Source: Hymenobacter lapidiphilus
Lineage (GTDB): Bacteria > Bacteroidota > Bacteroidia > Cytophagales > Hymenobacteraceae
Length of the DNA stretch: 64,000 nt
Assembly: GCF_003417065.2 (NCBI RefSeq)
Contig: NZ_QVLT01000001.1
Coordinates: forward strand, 62,001-126,000
Direction of reading: 5' to 3'
The position numbers and the translations under genes are program-made. The notes under the pieces were generated by a model. It saw only the letters and a list, made by a program, of their open reading frames with translations. It did not search any database and was not told the DNA's origin. Positions 1 through 10,129 of the stretch are shown here, piece by piece. Within the stretch, counting starts at the first letter, position 1; each line of letters begins with the position of its first letter.

Positions 1-248
1 AAGGCTGTGGCCTGCCAGAGCACCGGTTTAAGGCGCGGCTCCAGCAGGTACAAACACAGCACGAACAGCACATGGTCGATACCAAGGGGCAGAATGTGCG
101 TGTAGCCAAGCTTCAGGTAAGTGAAGAATACATCGGTGCGCGAGAGTTTGCTCAAATCCACGTCGAGTACGTGCGCGCCCGCCAGCCCCGGCAGCAGCAG
201 CAGCGCGGCAATCAGGGGCAAGCAGCGAACGAGGCGAGTGGCGTGCAT
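1..248 (-). CDS. HupE/UreJ-like membrane protein, N-terminal part only (cut by window edge)
   Basis: The translation starts MHATRLVRCLPLIAALLLLP, a clear signal peptide or first membrane segment. It is followed by a region with HILPLGIDHVLFVLCLYLLE, the conserved membrane motif of the HupE/UreJ_2 family, whose His and Asp are thought to take part in nickel or cobalt transport. Only about 82 residues are inside the window; the rest lies before base 1. The start ATG at 248 is the first one that gives a signal sequence. It is the last gene of a minus-strand group with the TPR and DUF4331 genes, separated from the TPR gene by a repeat. The family call is fairly sure; the transported substrate is not known from this sequence. 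Confidence 0.75.
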   Translation of the reverse strand, partial: MHATRLVRCLPLIAALLLLPGLAGAHVLDVDLSKLSRTDVFFTYLKLGYTHILPLGIDHVLFVLCLYLLEPRLKPVLWQATA

Positions 249-286
249 GAAGTGTTTTGATATGAAGGGTTGGTATTGAATTACCT

Positions 287-390
287 GTCAACTGAGCGAA
301 ACAGAGCGTAGTCGAAGCATCTCTACCGCATTTTTGCAGTCGACAAGATTACCATGGCAGTAGAGATACTTTGAATCTGCTCAGCATGAC
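287..390. repeat. REP-like imperfect inverted repeat (type R1)
   Basis: The left arm is 287-329 and the right arm 356-390. They share the word gtcgaagcatctctaccgc in diverged form (agtatctctactgcc when the right arm is reversed) and a ctgagc core. It looks like a dispersed extragenic palindrome. The stop codon of the TPR gene (381-383) lies inside the right arm, so the element provides the last codons of that gene. Confidence 0.55.
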
Positions 391-1742
391 ACTGCTCTCG
401 TCCAGCAAGCACCCCTCTTACCGGGCGCCAGTAGCTGGCGGCCTTCCTCGGCGAGGTCGAGGCTGAGGTAGGGGTTGATGGCCAGCGCCTGTTTAATAAG
501 GGCCTGCCCTTCGGTGGGGTTGCCGTTTTTGGAGGCAATGAGGCCGGCGCGGCACAGCAGAACCGGGCTCCGAGAGTTGGTGCGGCGGGCCGCTTTCATA
601 TAGGCAGCAGCAGCCGGATATTCACCACGCTTGTACGAAACCCAAGCCAGGGTTTCATTTACGTCGATGTTATCCGGGCGCCGGTCGTATTCAATTTTGG
701 CGTGTTCGAGGGCTTTGTCCAGCTCCCCGGTTTCGAGGTAGGCATAGGCCAGTTCACGGTCGGCATAGTGGCCCAGGTCTTCATTCTCGTCAGCGGCGTC
801 GGCGTCCGAGGCGAGCATACCGATGGCTTCGGCTTCCATTTTGCGGGCCTCGGCGGGTTGGTTATTGAGCTGGTAGAGGTTGGCCAGCTCTTCGGCAAAA
901 GCGTAGTCCTTTACCGTATTTCGGGCCTGCTCCAGGTACTTGATGGCTTCGGGGTAGTTGTGGCGGGCCTGCTCTACGCGGCCTAGTCCGGCCAGCGCGT
1001 AGGCGTAATAAGGGCGGGCAACCAGCGCCATCCGATACGCCTGCTCGGCGTTGGTCAGGTCGCCGGTGGTTTCGTAGAGGTGGCCCAGTGTTATGCGGGC
1101 CCACTCGGTCTGCTCCAGGCCTGCGTAGCCAGCCTGTACGGCCATCCGCATGGCTTCAATAGCCCCCGGCAGGTCGCCGTGGATTTCGCGCAGGTACGAA
1201 ACGCGCGAGTAGGAGCGCAAATCGGGCCGCACGGCATTCATCTTATCGGCCATTTTAATGGCCTCATCGTAACGGCCCAGCTCCACGTTAGCGTCGCAGA
1301 GCAAGCCGTATACAAACGCATTATTCGGGTTGAGGGCTACCGCTTTTTCAGCTATAGCCAGCCCTTCCGAAAAGTGATGCTGGGTCAGGCTCAGCGAGGC
1401 TTTGCAGCACAGGGCCTCAAAGTTTTCGGGCTCGTCGCGCAGCACTTCATTCAGCAGCTGCATGGCGGCCGTATCGTAATACGAATGGTCGCCGGTTACG
1501 CGCGCTTCCTGCATGTAGGCCTGGGCCAGCAGTACTTTCGATTTCGTGTCGTCGGGCTTAGCCCGCAGGTTGGCCAGCAGGCCTTCTATGGCCGCTTTGG
1601 TATTAACCCATTCGCCTCCGGCCGCCAGGTCGCCGCGCCGCGCCCGCAATTGCGGAACGGGGTCGGGCTTGCGGGTCAGGTAAATGGTTACCCCAAGGGC
1701 CAGAAACAACAGGATAAGGGATGGGTAGAGGTATTTTCTCAC
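381..1742 (-). CDS. Membrane-anchored tetratricopeptide repeat protein
   Basis: The 453-residue protein has one N-terminal hydrophobic segment (about residues 5-23, LYPSLILLFLALGVTIYL) followed by tandem TPR-like helix pairs over about residues 45-430, for example LLAQAYMQEA, YGLLCDANVELGRYDEAIK, ALAGLGRVEQARHNYPEAIK and ELAYAYLETGELDKALEHAK. It is probably anchored in the inner membrane with the repeats in the periplasm, acting as a protein-binding scaffold. It lies between a DUF4331 gene and a HupE-like gene on the same strand, which suggests a shared function. The final residues come from the R1 repeat and are probably not part of the ancestral protein. The partner is unknown. Confidence 0.85.
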   Translation of the reverse strand: MRKYLYPSLILLFLALGVTIYLTRKPDPVPQLRARRGDLAAGGEWVNTKAAIEGLLANLRAKPDDTKSKVLLAQAYMQEARVTGDHSYYDTAAMQLLNEVLRDEPENFEALCCKASLSLTQHHFSEGLAIAEKAVALNPNNAFVYGLLCDANVELGRYDEAIKMADKMNAVRPDLRSYSRVSYLREIHGDLPGAIEAMRMAVQAGYAGLEQTEWARITLGHLYETTGDLTNAEQAYRMALVARPYYAYALAGLGRVEQARHNYPEAIKYLEQARNTVKDYAFAEELANLYQLNNQPAEARKMEAEAIGMLASDADAADENEDLGHYADRELAYAYLETGELDKALEHAKIEYDRRPDNIDVNETLAWVSYKRGEYPAAAAYMKAARRTNSRSPVLLCRAGLIASKNGNPTEGQALIKQALAINPYLSLDLAEEGRQLLAPGKRGACWTRAVSC

Positions 1743-1874
1743 GTACTCAGAATATATGTGCCAGTGATTAGGGAATGGCTAACAGCCGCAAAGGGAACCA
1801 GCCTAGTGGCCGGTTCCCCCGTCGGTAGCCAGTAAGATAGGCAGACTCACCCAGGGCCCGGCTATCCGTCAGCA

Positions 1875-1909
1875 GCTGGCCGGCGCAGGTTCTACCCGCG
1901 CCGGCCAGC
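1875..1909 (-). terminator. Stem-loop after the DUF4331 gene
   Basis: A perfect 12-bp stem (1875-1886 with 1898-1909, gctggccggcgc) lies just past the stop at 1921 on the minus strand. There is no clear U-run, so it may be a weak terminator or an mRNA-stabilising hairpin that lets some transcription continue into the TPR gene. Confidence 0.5.
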
Positions 1910-1920
1910 GTCAAACCGAC

Positions 1921-4011
1921 TTACTGGTTGTGCACCAGCTTCATCGATTGCAACACGGTCTTGCCCGTGGCAATTGTCAGCACATAGGTGCCGGCGGCTA
2001 CTTCGGGGCCGGGCTTCCAGTCGAGTTCAAACTTCCCTACTTTGTGGGTTTTGCCCTCCATCAACGTTGCCACGCGGCGGCCCGTCAGGTCGCTCACAAA
2101 CATCGTCAGTGGAGTTTTGGTGGCTACCTCGTAGGTTACTTTGGTGCTCTCGTTGAACGGGTTCGGGTAGTTCTGAGCGGCGGCCACAATCTCAGGCTTC
2201 AGGCTGAAGCCAGCTGCGCCGAGCTGCGAGGTAACCGTACCCTGCGCTTTGGTACCTGACCAAGGCAACTGCATGTAAGGGAAGCCTGTGCGGAACGTCG
2301 TATCGTTCTTCTCGATACCGGTACGGAAGGCCAGAGCGCCGGCCAAGCCGGGCGAGCCAGCCTCGTAGGGCAGGCCAATGGCCGCCAGTACGATGCCACC
2401 CACGGCTTGCAACTCGATGCGGGTGATGTCATCCTCCAGACGGCGTCCGTTCGGGAAACCATCCATGTTGGGGATGAACTGCAGGGTATTGGTTGTGTTG
2501 AAACGCGCGTCGGTCAGGCCCAGAACAGCGGCAGCAAGCAGACCTTCCGAGCTGAAGTCAGTTGAGCTACGCGACGTCGTCGGTACAGCCATGTTCAGGC
2601 GCAACATATCGCCGCCCACACCGGCTGCAGCACCCACATTGTCGATGAGGGGCATGAAGTTGTTGACGAACGGTTTACCCGGGGCCAAAGGCTGACCGGC
2701 AGGCTTGATATTGGCCAACTGGTAGGGCGGCAAGTTGGGCACGCCCGTATGGAAAATGGGCAGAATATCTACTGAACGGGGCTTGCCCGGGCGCAGCAGG
2801 TATTCGGCGAAGCCACCGTTGGCCACTTTGGCGAAGGCCGTACCGGCTACATCGGCGGCAGGTGCGTTTAGCAGCGCCGAAACGCCATTTTTACCATTGG
2901 CAAAGTCGAAAGAGCCCAGCGAATTGCGCTGAATGCGCAACTGATTGAAGCCGGGTACTGCCGTTCCGAAATAGCCCGCGCCCTCAGCCATGTACAGGCC
3001 CAACTCAGGGTTCGAGAGGTAGTCCTCGGTGCTAGCCTGCTCGGTGTAAGGGGTGTCGTAGTTCCAACGGTCCTTCGAGCCGATGGGCTGAATTACCTCG
3101 TTGGTCAGCGGCATGCCCAAACGCGACACCTGTACCCAGGTACCGGTGTGCGCCTGCGTGCCATCGTTGGTGCTGATGGTGCGGATGGACTGGCGGCTGG
3201 CCGAAGCCCACACACCGATAATGTAGTCAGGGTCGAGGATGTTAGCGGCCTGGGCACCGGTTTTGCCAGCCTTCTGGAGCTTGGCAATCGGGATTTGCAG
3301 GGCAATAGTGTGGGTGTTCTTGCGGGCTACGCCGTCGCGGGCTGAAGCCGTGCGGATGCCGCCCAGGTCAAACACACCGCCCAGATCCACAAAAAACGGG
3401 TCGTCGACGGGTCCACAGAACACCTTAATATCGCCATCTACCGTCTGGATTGCTCCCGTAAAGAGGCTCTCGTAGCTCGGTGCGCCCAAGCCGGCGGCTC
3501 CGGTAATGGAGCGCGGCCCAATGTTTGGCGGCGGCACCACGCCATCAGTTTTCAGAGTCGTGAAAGCGCCGCCATTCACGCTGCGCTCCATAGTGTAAGT
3601 AGCCTTCAGGTTCTGCTTGCCCAGCCGAATGTTGAAGAACGTGGTCGGGTCCTCATTTACCCGCTTAAAGGTAAAGCGGTACGTAATGTCGTCGGCGTTG
3701 GGCTTGCTGCCGTCGTTTTTGATGTGAATTTCGTAACGCACGTTTTCGCCGAACGTGTTGTAGTTGGGGCCGCCCTGGGGCAGCTCCAACGGAACGTAGT
3801 TGGCGATAAGGTTAACCATTTCCGCGTTGTTGGGGTCGCGGAAGGCATATACGTCGGTGTTGTCAGCCAACGGGTCGTCGGCAATAAGAGGCGCCTCACG
3901 ATGGCTCGATGCTTCGAGCGTAGTTTGCTGGGCAGTCCAAGCCATCAGGCCAGCCACGGTAGCGGCAGCCAGAGCGATGGGTAGGATAGGGCGGGTAAGA
4001 AATTTGGGCAT
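1921..4011 (-). CDS. DUF4331 family secreted protein with T9SS type A sorting domain
   Basis: The 696-residue protein starts with a signal peptide (about residues 1-35). Immediately after comes the DUF4331 hallmark, SSHREAPLIADDPLADNTDV, followed by a long beta-rich domain of unknown function. The last 85 or so residues begin AAQNYPNPFNESTKVTYEV and end in GTYVLTIATGKTVLQSMKLV, a typical T9SS C-terminal sorting domain, so the protein should pass the outer membrane through the Por system and be attached or released at the surface. It is the first gene of the DUF4331/TPR/HupE group. The family is clear; the biochemical activity is not known. Confidence 0.93.
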   Translation of the reverse strand: MPKFLTRPILPIALAAATVAGLMAWTAQQTTLEASSHREAPLIADDPLADNTDVYAFRDPNNAEMVNLIANYVPLELPQGGPNYNTFGENVRYEIHIKNDGSKPNADDITYRFTFKRVNEDPTTFFNIRLGKQNLKATYTMERSVNGGAFTTLKTDGVVPPPNIGPRSITGAAGLGAPSYESLFTGAIQTVDGDIKVFCGPVDDPFFVDLGGVFDLGGIRTASARDGVARKNTHTIALQIPIAKLQKAGKTGAQAANILDPDYIIGVWASASRQSIRTISTNDGTQAHTGTWVQVSRLGMPLTNEVIQPIGSKDRWNYDTPYTEQASTEDYLSNPELGLYMAEGAGYFGTAVPGFNQLRIQRNSLGSFDFANGKNGVSALLNAPAADVAGTAFAKVANGGFAEYLLRPGKPRSVDILPIFHTGVPNLPPYQLANIKPAGQPLAPGKPFVNNFMPLIDNVGAAAGVGGDMLRLNMAVPTTSRSSTDFSSEGLLAAAVLGLTDARFNTTNTLQFIPNMDGFPNGRRLEDDITRIELQAVGGIVLAAIGLPYEAGSPGLAGALAFRTGIEKNDTTFRTGFPYMQLPWSGTKAQGTVTSQLGAAGFSLKPEIVAAAQNYPNPFNESTKVTYEVATKTPLTMFVSDLTGRRVATLMEGKTHKVGKFELDWKPGPEVAAGTYVLTIATGKTVLQSMKLVHNQ

Positions 4012-4504
4012 GATAAAAGGGGTAAAAAATGAGAAAAGAACCGGCCACTATGGCCGGAACAGCGGATAAGTCCTCTCGAAAGAGACCTGAAAGACAAGTG
4101 CAGCAGAGCCGGTAGTGGCCCATATTAATGGAGTGTGGCAGCCGGCTAAGTAGTCTTCGACAGACAACGGACAAGCGCGGCATTAATGCCCACAAAAAGC
4201 GTACGCAGCGCAACTCAGCAGTGGATTTAAATAACCGCAATTATGTACCATTTATTTATGAAAATCCGCAATCCTAATCATACCGCCTGATTATCAATTC
4301 TCTTAATCCTGCTTTTCGTTGCCAGTCTGATAAGTACACCCAGTAACTGGCGCGGACTGATGGCCACTGAGTCTGGTTCAGGCGGCTTAGCCGGGCCGGA
4401 CTTTTGTTGCGTAATTTTGGCCCTTTCGGGCGGGCGGCTGTTACACTAGCCAAGCCCATCCGTTTTCCCGCTTTCCGTGCGGCCCCGCCGCCTCGTTGTT
4501 CCCT
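4012..4504. other. Intergenic region between divergent DUF4331 and hscA genes
   Basis: This 493-base divergent region must hold the promoters of both neighbours. I see a small hairpin in the DUF4331 leader (ccggcc 4041-4046 with ggccgg 4052-4057), an AT-rich stretch at about 4215-4310, and one -7-like element for hscA. An open frame on the minus strand here lacks any recognisable protein features. Confidence 0.5.
4412..4419 (+). promoter_or_regulatory. Candidate -7 element for hscA
   Basis: TAATTTTG matches the Bacteroidota -7 consensus TAnnTTTG. No good -33 TTG is found 19-20 bases upstream, so the call is tentative. It would give a leader of roughly 80 bases before the ATG at 4505. Confidence 0.35.
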
Positions 4505-6367
4505 ATGGCTAAAGTTGCAATCAACCTTTCTACCGGCAGTATTCAGCAGGAAGAAATTATCGTGGGTATTGACTTGGGCACCACCAACTCGCTGGTCGCC
4601 TATATTCACCCCGAAAACCGCCAGCCGCTGGCCATCAACGACCAGGGCCGGGGTACCATCGTGCCCTCGGTGGTGCATTTCCCGCAGGGCGGCGAATCGG
4701 CGCTGGTGGGCACCGAAGCCAAGGAATATCTACTTTCTGATCCTCAGAACACCATTTACTCGGTGAAGCGCCTGCTGGGCAAAAGCTACCACGACCTAGG
4801 CCAGCACGCCGGTGGCCTTGGCTACAAGGTGATTGACGACAACTCAGAGGGACTAGTGAAAATCCGGGTTGGCGACCGATTCTACTCGCCCATCGAGCTG
4901 TCGGCCGAGATACTGAAGGAGCTGCGCGCACGGGCCGAGCACGCGCTTAAAACGCCGGTTAACAAGGCTGTGATTACGGTACCGGCCTACTTCAACGACT
5001 CGCAGCGCCAAGCAACCCGCGACGCCGGCCGCCTGGCCGGGCTGGAAGTCCTGCGCATCGTGAACGAGCCCACGGCGGCAGCTCTGGCCTACGGCATCGG
5101 CCTGAATCCCGACGAAGAAAAGACCGTGGCCGTGTATGACCTGGGCGGCGGCACCTTCGACGTGAGCATTCTGAAGCTGCACCAGGGAATTTTTGAGGTC
5201 CTGAGCACCAACGGCGACACTTATTTAGGTGGCGACGACCTTGACCGCGCCGTATCCGAGCACTGGATTGAACAGCACAACCTAACGGCCCAACTGGCCG
5301 GCAACGGCTCGCTACAGCAGGAGTTGCGGCTGCTGGCTGAATCGGCCAAGCGCTACCTCAGCCAGCACGCCGAGTTTGCCGGCAACCTCGGCGACGATGT
5401 GGTGGTGCGCCTCAGCCGCTCGGAGTTTGAAGAGCTGGCCCGCCCGCTGGTGGAGCGCACGATAGACTCGTGCCGCCTCGCGCTGAAGGACGCAGGCCTC
5501 AGGGCCGACCAGCTCGACGCCGTGCTGCTGGTGGGCGGCTCGACCCGGGTGCCACTGGTACACGATTCGGTATCGAAGTTCTTCGGGCAGGAAGCCAATA
5601 GCTCCCTCAACCCCGACGAGGTAGTGGCGCTGGGCGCGGCCATTCAGGCCGATATTCTGGCCGGCAACCGCCGCGACGTGCTGCTGCTCGACGTAACGCC
5701 GCTTACACTGGGTATCGAAACCCTGGGTGGCCTGATGGACCCGATTATCCCACGCAACTCCAAAATCCCGACCAAAGCCGGCCGCCAGTACACTACCAGC
5801 GTGGACGGGCAGGTGAACCTGAAAATTTCGGTGTATCAGGGCGAGCGGGACGTGGTGAAGGAAAACCGTAAGCTGGCCGAGTTCGACCTGCGCGGCATCC
5901 CGGCCATGCCCGCCGGCCTGCCCAAGGTCGATGTCAACTTCATCCTGAACGCCGATGGCATCCTGAAAGTCGAGGCCATCGAACTGCGCTCCGGCACCCG
6001 CCAGGAAGTCGAAATCAAGCCCCAATACGGCCTCACCGACGAGCAGGTGGAGCAGATGCTGATGGACTCGCTCACGCACGCCCGCGAAGACGTGGCGGCC
6101 CGTATGGTTATCGAAGCCCGCACTGTAGCCGAGCAGATGCTCTATCAGGTGGAGCGGTTCGTGGCCAGAAACGGCCAGCACCTCACCGCTGCCGAGCTCA
6201 CCCAGACCCAGGCCGGCGTAACGAAGCTGAAAGCGGCCCTGCAGACCCCGGAAAAGGACGTGATGCTGAAAGCCGTGGACGAGCTGGAAGAACTCACCCG
6301 CCCCTTCGCCGAGCGCGTGATGAACATCAGCATCAGCCAGGCCATGGCCGGGAAGAAGATTGATTAG
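4505..6367 (+). CDS. hscA: Hsp70-family chaperone HscA (Fe-S cluster assembly type)
   Basis: The 620-residue Hsp70 has all the ATPase signatures: [16 protein letters not shown] near residue 19, [14 protein letters not shown] in the middle, and [12 protein letters not shown] near residue 340. The substrate-binding domain follows. The C-terminus ends in [14 protein letters not shown], which resembles HscA, and it lacks the EEVD-like or Gly/Met-rich tail of DnaK. HscA with HscB helps transfer clusters from the scaffold IscU. No iscU, hscB or fdx gene is nearby, so it stands alone here. The ATG at 4505 gives [11 protein letters not shown], the expected beginning; a TTG at 4496 is possible but less likely. 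DnaK is the main alternative name. Confidence 0.85.
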   Translation: MAKVAINLSTGSIQQEEIIVGIDLGTTNSLVAYIHPENRQPLAINDQGRGTIVPSVVHFPQGGESALVGTEAKEYLLSDPQNTIYSVKRLLGKSYHDLGQHAGGLGYKVIDDNSEGLVKIRVGDRFYSPIELSAEILKELRARAEHALKTPVNKAVITVPAYFNDSQRQATRDAGRLAGLEVLRIVNEPTAAALAYGIGLNPDEEKTVAVYDLGGGTFDVSILKLHQGIFEVLSTNGDTYLGGDDLDRAVSEHWIEQHNLTAQLAGNGSLQQELRLLAESAKRYLSQHAEFAGNLGDDVVVRLSRSEFEELARPLVERTIDSCRLALKDAGLRADQLDAVLLVGGSTRVPLVHDSVSKFFGQEANSSLNPDEVVALGAAIQADILAGNRRDVLLLDVTPLTLGIETLGGLMDPIIPRNSKIPTKAGRQYTTSVDGQVNLKISVYQGERDVVKENRKLAEFDLRGIPAMPAGLPKVDVNFILNADGILKVEAIELRSGTRQEVEIKPQYGLTDEQVEQMLMDSLTHAREDVAARMVIEARTVAEQMLYQVERFVARNGQHLTAAELTQTQAGVTKLKAALQTPEKDVMLKAVDELEELTRPFAERVMNISISQAMAGKKID

Positions 6368-6396
6368 GGATTAGGGATTAGGAATTAGGAATTAGG

Positions 6397-6508
6397 GAAG
6401 AACGTCATTCAGAGCGTAGCGAAGAATCTAGCGTGCCACAGTAGCTCCTTATTGTCAGGAATACTTTTGCACGCGAGATTCTTCGCTACGCTCTGAATGA
6501 CGTTCTTC
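6397..6508. repeat. Near-perfect long palindrome (type R2) between hscA and anmK
   Basis: Arms of 33 bases (6397-6429 and 6476-6508) are perfectly complementary, and after one mismatch pairing continues for six more bases (6431-6436 with 6469-6474). The arm contains cgtcattcagagcgtagcga, the style of a dispersed Hymenobacter-like extragenic repeat. A run of degenerate gattagg units precedes it (6362-6396). It may act as the hscA terminator. The loop holds TACTTTTG (6462-6469), which fits a -7 element and could start anmK transcription. Confidence 0.7.
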
Positions 6509-6532
6509 GTTGTTCACTCTTCACCATAGCGT

Positions 6533-7744
6533 ATGCACCGCCTCGCCCAACTTGCTCAGCAGCCCAGCCGCCGGATTATCGGGCTGATGTCGGGGACCTC
6601 GCTCGATGGGCTGGATGTGGCCCTGTGCCGCCTGCACGGACACGGCAGAGCCACGCGGCTGGAGCTGGAGCATTTTGCCACGATACCTTACAATGAAGAG
6701 TTCCGGCGACGGGTGCGGCAGGTATTTGCCCGCGAGCAGGTGAGCCTGGAGTATCTGACGCTGCTGCACGCCTGGCTGGGCCGCGAGCATGCCCGCATGG
6801 TACTCTCCTGCCTGCGCGAGTGGCAGGTGGCCCCGGCCGAAGTCGACCTGCTGGCCAGCCACGGCCAGACGGTGTACCACGCCCCCGCCCATCAGCACCA
6901 ACACCCCGATTTCCCCGGCCTCAACGCCACCCTGCAACTCGGCGACGCCGACCACCTGGCCGTGGGTACCGGCATCATCACCATCGGCGACTTCCGCCAG
7001 AAGCACATAGCGGCCGGGGGCGAAGGTGCGCCATTAGCTACCTACGGCGACTTTCTGCTACTCAGCAGCTCCACTAAGGAGCGTGTGCTGCTCAACCTGG
7101 GCGGCATTGCCAACTTTACCTACCTGCCTCGCATCGGCTCTGAGAATGACCAGACTGCCAGCGCCGCCTTCAGCACCGATACCGGCCCCGGCAACACCCT
7201 GCTCGACGCCGTGGTACGCGCCCACTTCGCGCAGCTGGCCTTTGACGAGGACGGTAAGCTGGCGGCCGGCGGCACGGTGCATCCCAACTTACTGGCCGAA
7301 CTACTCAACCACCCATTTTTTGCAGCGGCATTGCCCAAAACCACCGGCCCCGAGCTGTTCGGCCCGGCATACCTGGAGGCCGCTCAGGCCCGCACTGGCA
7401 CGCAGGCCTTGGCAGTCGAGGACCTGCTGGCTACGCTGGTGGAGCTAAGTGCAACTGGCGTGGCGCGGGCGGTGCGACTAGCTTTGGGCGACCAGCCGGC
7501 TGTGGCAGTGTACACCAGCGGCGGCGGTGCCCACAACCCTGTGCTGCTGGCCGCCTTGCAAAGCCACCTGCCCGCCTGCCGCTTTGCCAGCACCGCCACC
7601 CTGGGCATACCACCCGATGCCAAAGAAGCCATCCTGTTTGCGCTGCTGGCCAACGAAGCCGTGGCCGGCCAGCCCCTCAGCATTGGAGCCGGCCGCCAGC
7701 GCGTCCCGGCTGTCCGCATGGGCAAAATCTCGCTGCCGGAATAG
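6533..7744 (+). CDS. anmK: Anhydro-N-acetylmuramic acid kinase
   Basis: The 403-residue protein carries the AnmK signatures: IIGLMSGTSLDGLDVALC (about residues 19-36, ATP-binding), ASHGQTVYH, GEGAPLATYGDFLLL, LNLGGIANFTYL, DTGPGNTLLDA and YTSGGGAHNPVLL. AnmK opens the 1,6-anhydro ring of anhydroMurNAc and phosphorylates it to MurNAc-6-phosphate, a cytoplasmic step of cell-wall recycling. The length is slightly above the usual 370-390 residues because of the N-terminus. No other recycling gene is adjacent. It converges with a small exported-protein gene on the other strand. Confidence 0.93.
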   Translation: MHRLAQLAQQPSRRIIGLMSGTSLDGLDVALCRLHGHGRATRLELEHFATIPYNEEFRRRVRQVFAREQVSLEYLTLLHAWLGREHARMVLSCLREWQVAPAEVDLLASHGQTVYHAPAHQHQHPDFPGLNATLQLGDADHLAVGTGIITIGDFRQKHIAAGGEGAPLATYGDFLLLSSSTKERVLLNLGGIANFTYLPRIGSENDQTASAAFSTDTGPGNTLLDAVVRAHFAQLAFDEDGKLAAGGTVHPNLLAELLNHPFFAAALPKTTGPELFGPAYLEAAQARTGTQALAVEDLLATLVELSATGVARAVRLALGDQPAVAVYTSGGGAHNPVLLAALQSHLPACRFASTATLGIPPDAKEAILFALLANEAVAGQPLSIGAGRQRVPAVRMGKISLPE

Positions 7745-7771
7745 AAGCAATCAGGCGACCCGTCGGCTGAG

Positions 7772-8200
7772 CTACTTTACCTCTATCAGCCGAAAGACCT
7801 TAACCCGTCGGGCAGTAGAGTCCTGGAAACTGACGTCGAGCTGGAAGTGTGGGCGCGCGGCCAGCGTGTCGGCGCGGAAACTGTAGGCAACGAAAGGCTC
7901 GGGGGCGGCGGCATCGCGCAGCCGGAAACCCAGTTTGTAAAGGTCGATAACGGAACCGAACCGACATACCGGTTTGCGTAACGGCTGCAGCATCTGCCGG
8001 AATTGCTTTTGGCTCATTGTGGCCTGGGTAGCGGGAGCCAGCCAGCGGTAAGCCTGCTTCCACTCCTGCCCTACGGCCGCCATCCAGAACCGCCGCGCTA
8101 CCTGCACCTGGGAAAGCCGCTGCTGCGCCAGGGCCACCCCCGGCACAGCCAGCAGCAGGCCGAGGGCAAGTAGCGTTGTTTTTACCATGTGCGTTCGCAT
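7772..8200 (-). CDS. Small exported protein of unknown function, possibly NTF2-like
   Basis: With the ATG at 8200 the protein has about 142 residues and a signal peptide (VKTTLLALGLLLAVPGVALA) cleaved before QQRLSQ. A second ATG at 8188 gives the same mature protein. An upstream start at 8245 would overlap the division gene and spoil the signal peptide. The mature part (RRFWMAAVGQEWKQAYRWLA and a beta-rich C-terminus) resembles small NTF2-like or DUF3887-type secreted domains, but I do not recognise the family with certainty. It starts 16 bases after the DivIC-like gene and is probably co-transcribed with it. Confidence 0.65.
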   Translation of the reverse strand: MRTHMVKTTLLALGLLLAVPGVALAQQRLSQVQVARRFWMAAVGQEWKQAYRWLAPATQATMSQKQFRQMLQPLRKPVCRFGSVIDLYKLGFRLRDAAAPEPFVAYSFRADTLAARPHFQLDVSFQDSTARRVKVFRLIEVK

Positions 8201-8216
8201 CAGCCTGGCCAGCCGG

Positions 8217-8531
8217 CTACTTTTCATCCTGCGGAACGAGTACAAACACGTCTTCGCCCGGGCGCTTCATAATGTATTTCTCGCGGGCGAATTTCTCCAA
8301 CAGCTCGGGGCTGCTTAGTAGCTCGGCGCGGTCCTTCTTCACCTTGTCAATCTCGCGCAGGTAGTACTCCCGGTCGCCTTGTAGCTCCTCCCACTTAGCG
8401 TACATGTCGTACTGCCGCACCAGGTCGTTGGCATCAAACAGAAACATCCAGACCAGAAACGCCAGCCCGGTCAGAAAATAGAAGTTGCGCAGAAAGCGGG
8501 GGATGCGGTCAAATAATTCTCCTACTCTCAT
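8217..8531 (-). CDS. Septum formation initiator (FtsB/DivIC) family protein
   Basis: The 104-residue protein has a short cytoplasmic start, one membrane helix (about residues 18-33, FYFLTGLAFLVWMFLFD), then a predicted coiled coil (about 40-75, rich in E, K, R and L) and the ELLEKFAREKYIMKRPGEDV motif typical of FtsB/DivIC. These proteins join FtsL and FtsQ in the divisome. It follows enolase on the same strand, an arrangement also known for eno-ftsB in proteobacteria. The family is secure; whether it is called FtsB or DivIC is a matter of naming. Confidence 0.88.
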   Translation of the reverse strand: MRVGELFDRIPRFLRNFYFLTGLAFLVWMFLFDANDLVRQYDMYAKWEELQGDREYYLREIDKVKKDRAELLSSPELLEKFAREKYIMKRPGEDVFVLVPQDEK

Positions 8532-8663
8532 AAATCACAGATGATGTAGATTACGCCAATGCCACGGATGCCAGCGTCAGCATGACAAATATCCGTTATT
8601 TCAACCAACTACCCTATCAATTCAGCTCAGCCATTTCCGGTTTTCATACCCGCTAAAACCAAA

Positions 8664-8692
8664 ACGGTACCGCCCCAAAGGAGCGGTACCGT
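8664..8692 (-). terminator. Rho-independent terminator of eno
   Basis: A perfect 10-bp stem (acggtaccgc 8664-8673 with 8683-8692) lies downstream of eno, followed on the minus strand by ttttggtttt. This is a good intrinsic terminator and implies that the DivIC-like gene has its own promoter in 8532-8663, although I see no clear -7 match there. Confidence 0.75.
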
Positions 8693-8749
8693 CGGCCAGC
8701 TAAACATTGAAATCAGCGGAATTACAATTGATCAGCGCAAATCCGCTGG

Positions 8750-10066
<1,317 letters not shown>

Positions 10067-10129
10067 TTACGGCCGCTGGCCCGCAAGGTAAATAGTATCC
10101 CCGACCTTTCTCCCCTTTCCCGGGCGCCC

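Noticed and set aside
4274..4678. A 134-codon minus-strand frame between DUF4331 and hscA
   Set aside because: It overlaps the hscA start region, has no domain and an odd composition; a non-coding divergent promoter region is more likely.
6362..6396. Short gattagg-like units as a CRISPR or tandem repeat array
   Set aside because: The units are only 7-8 bases, lack spacers and fade quickly; they belong to the intergenic word repeats.
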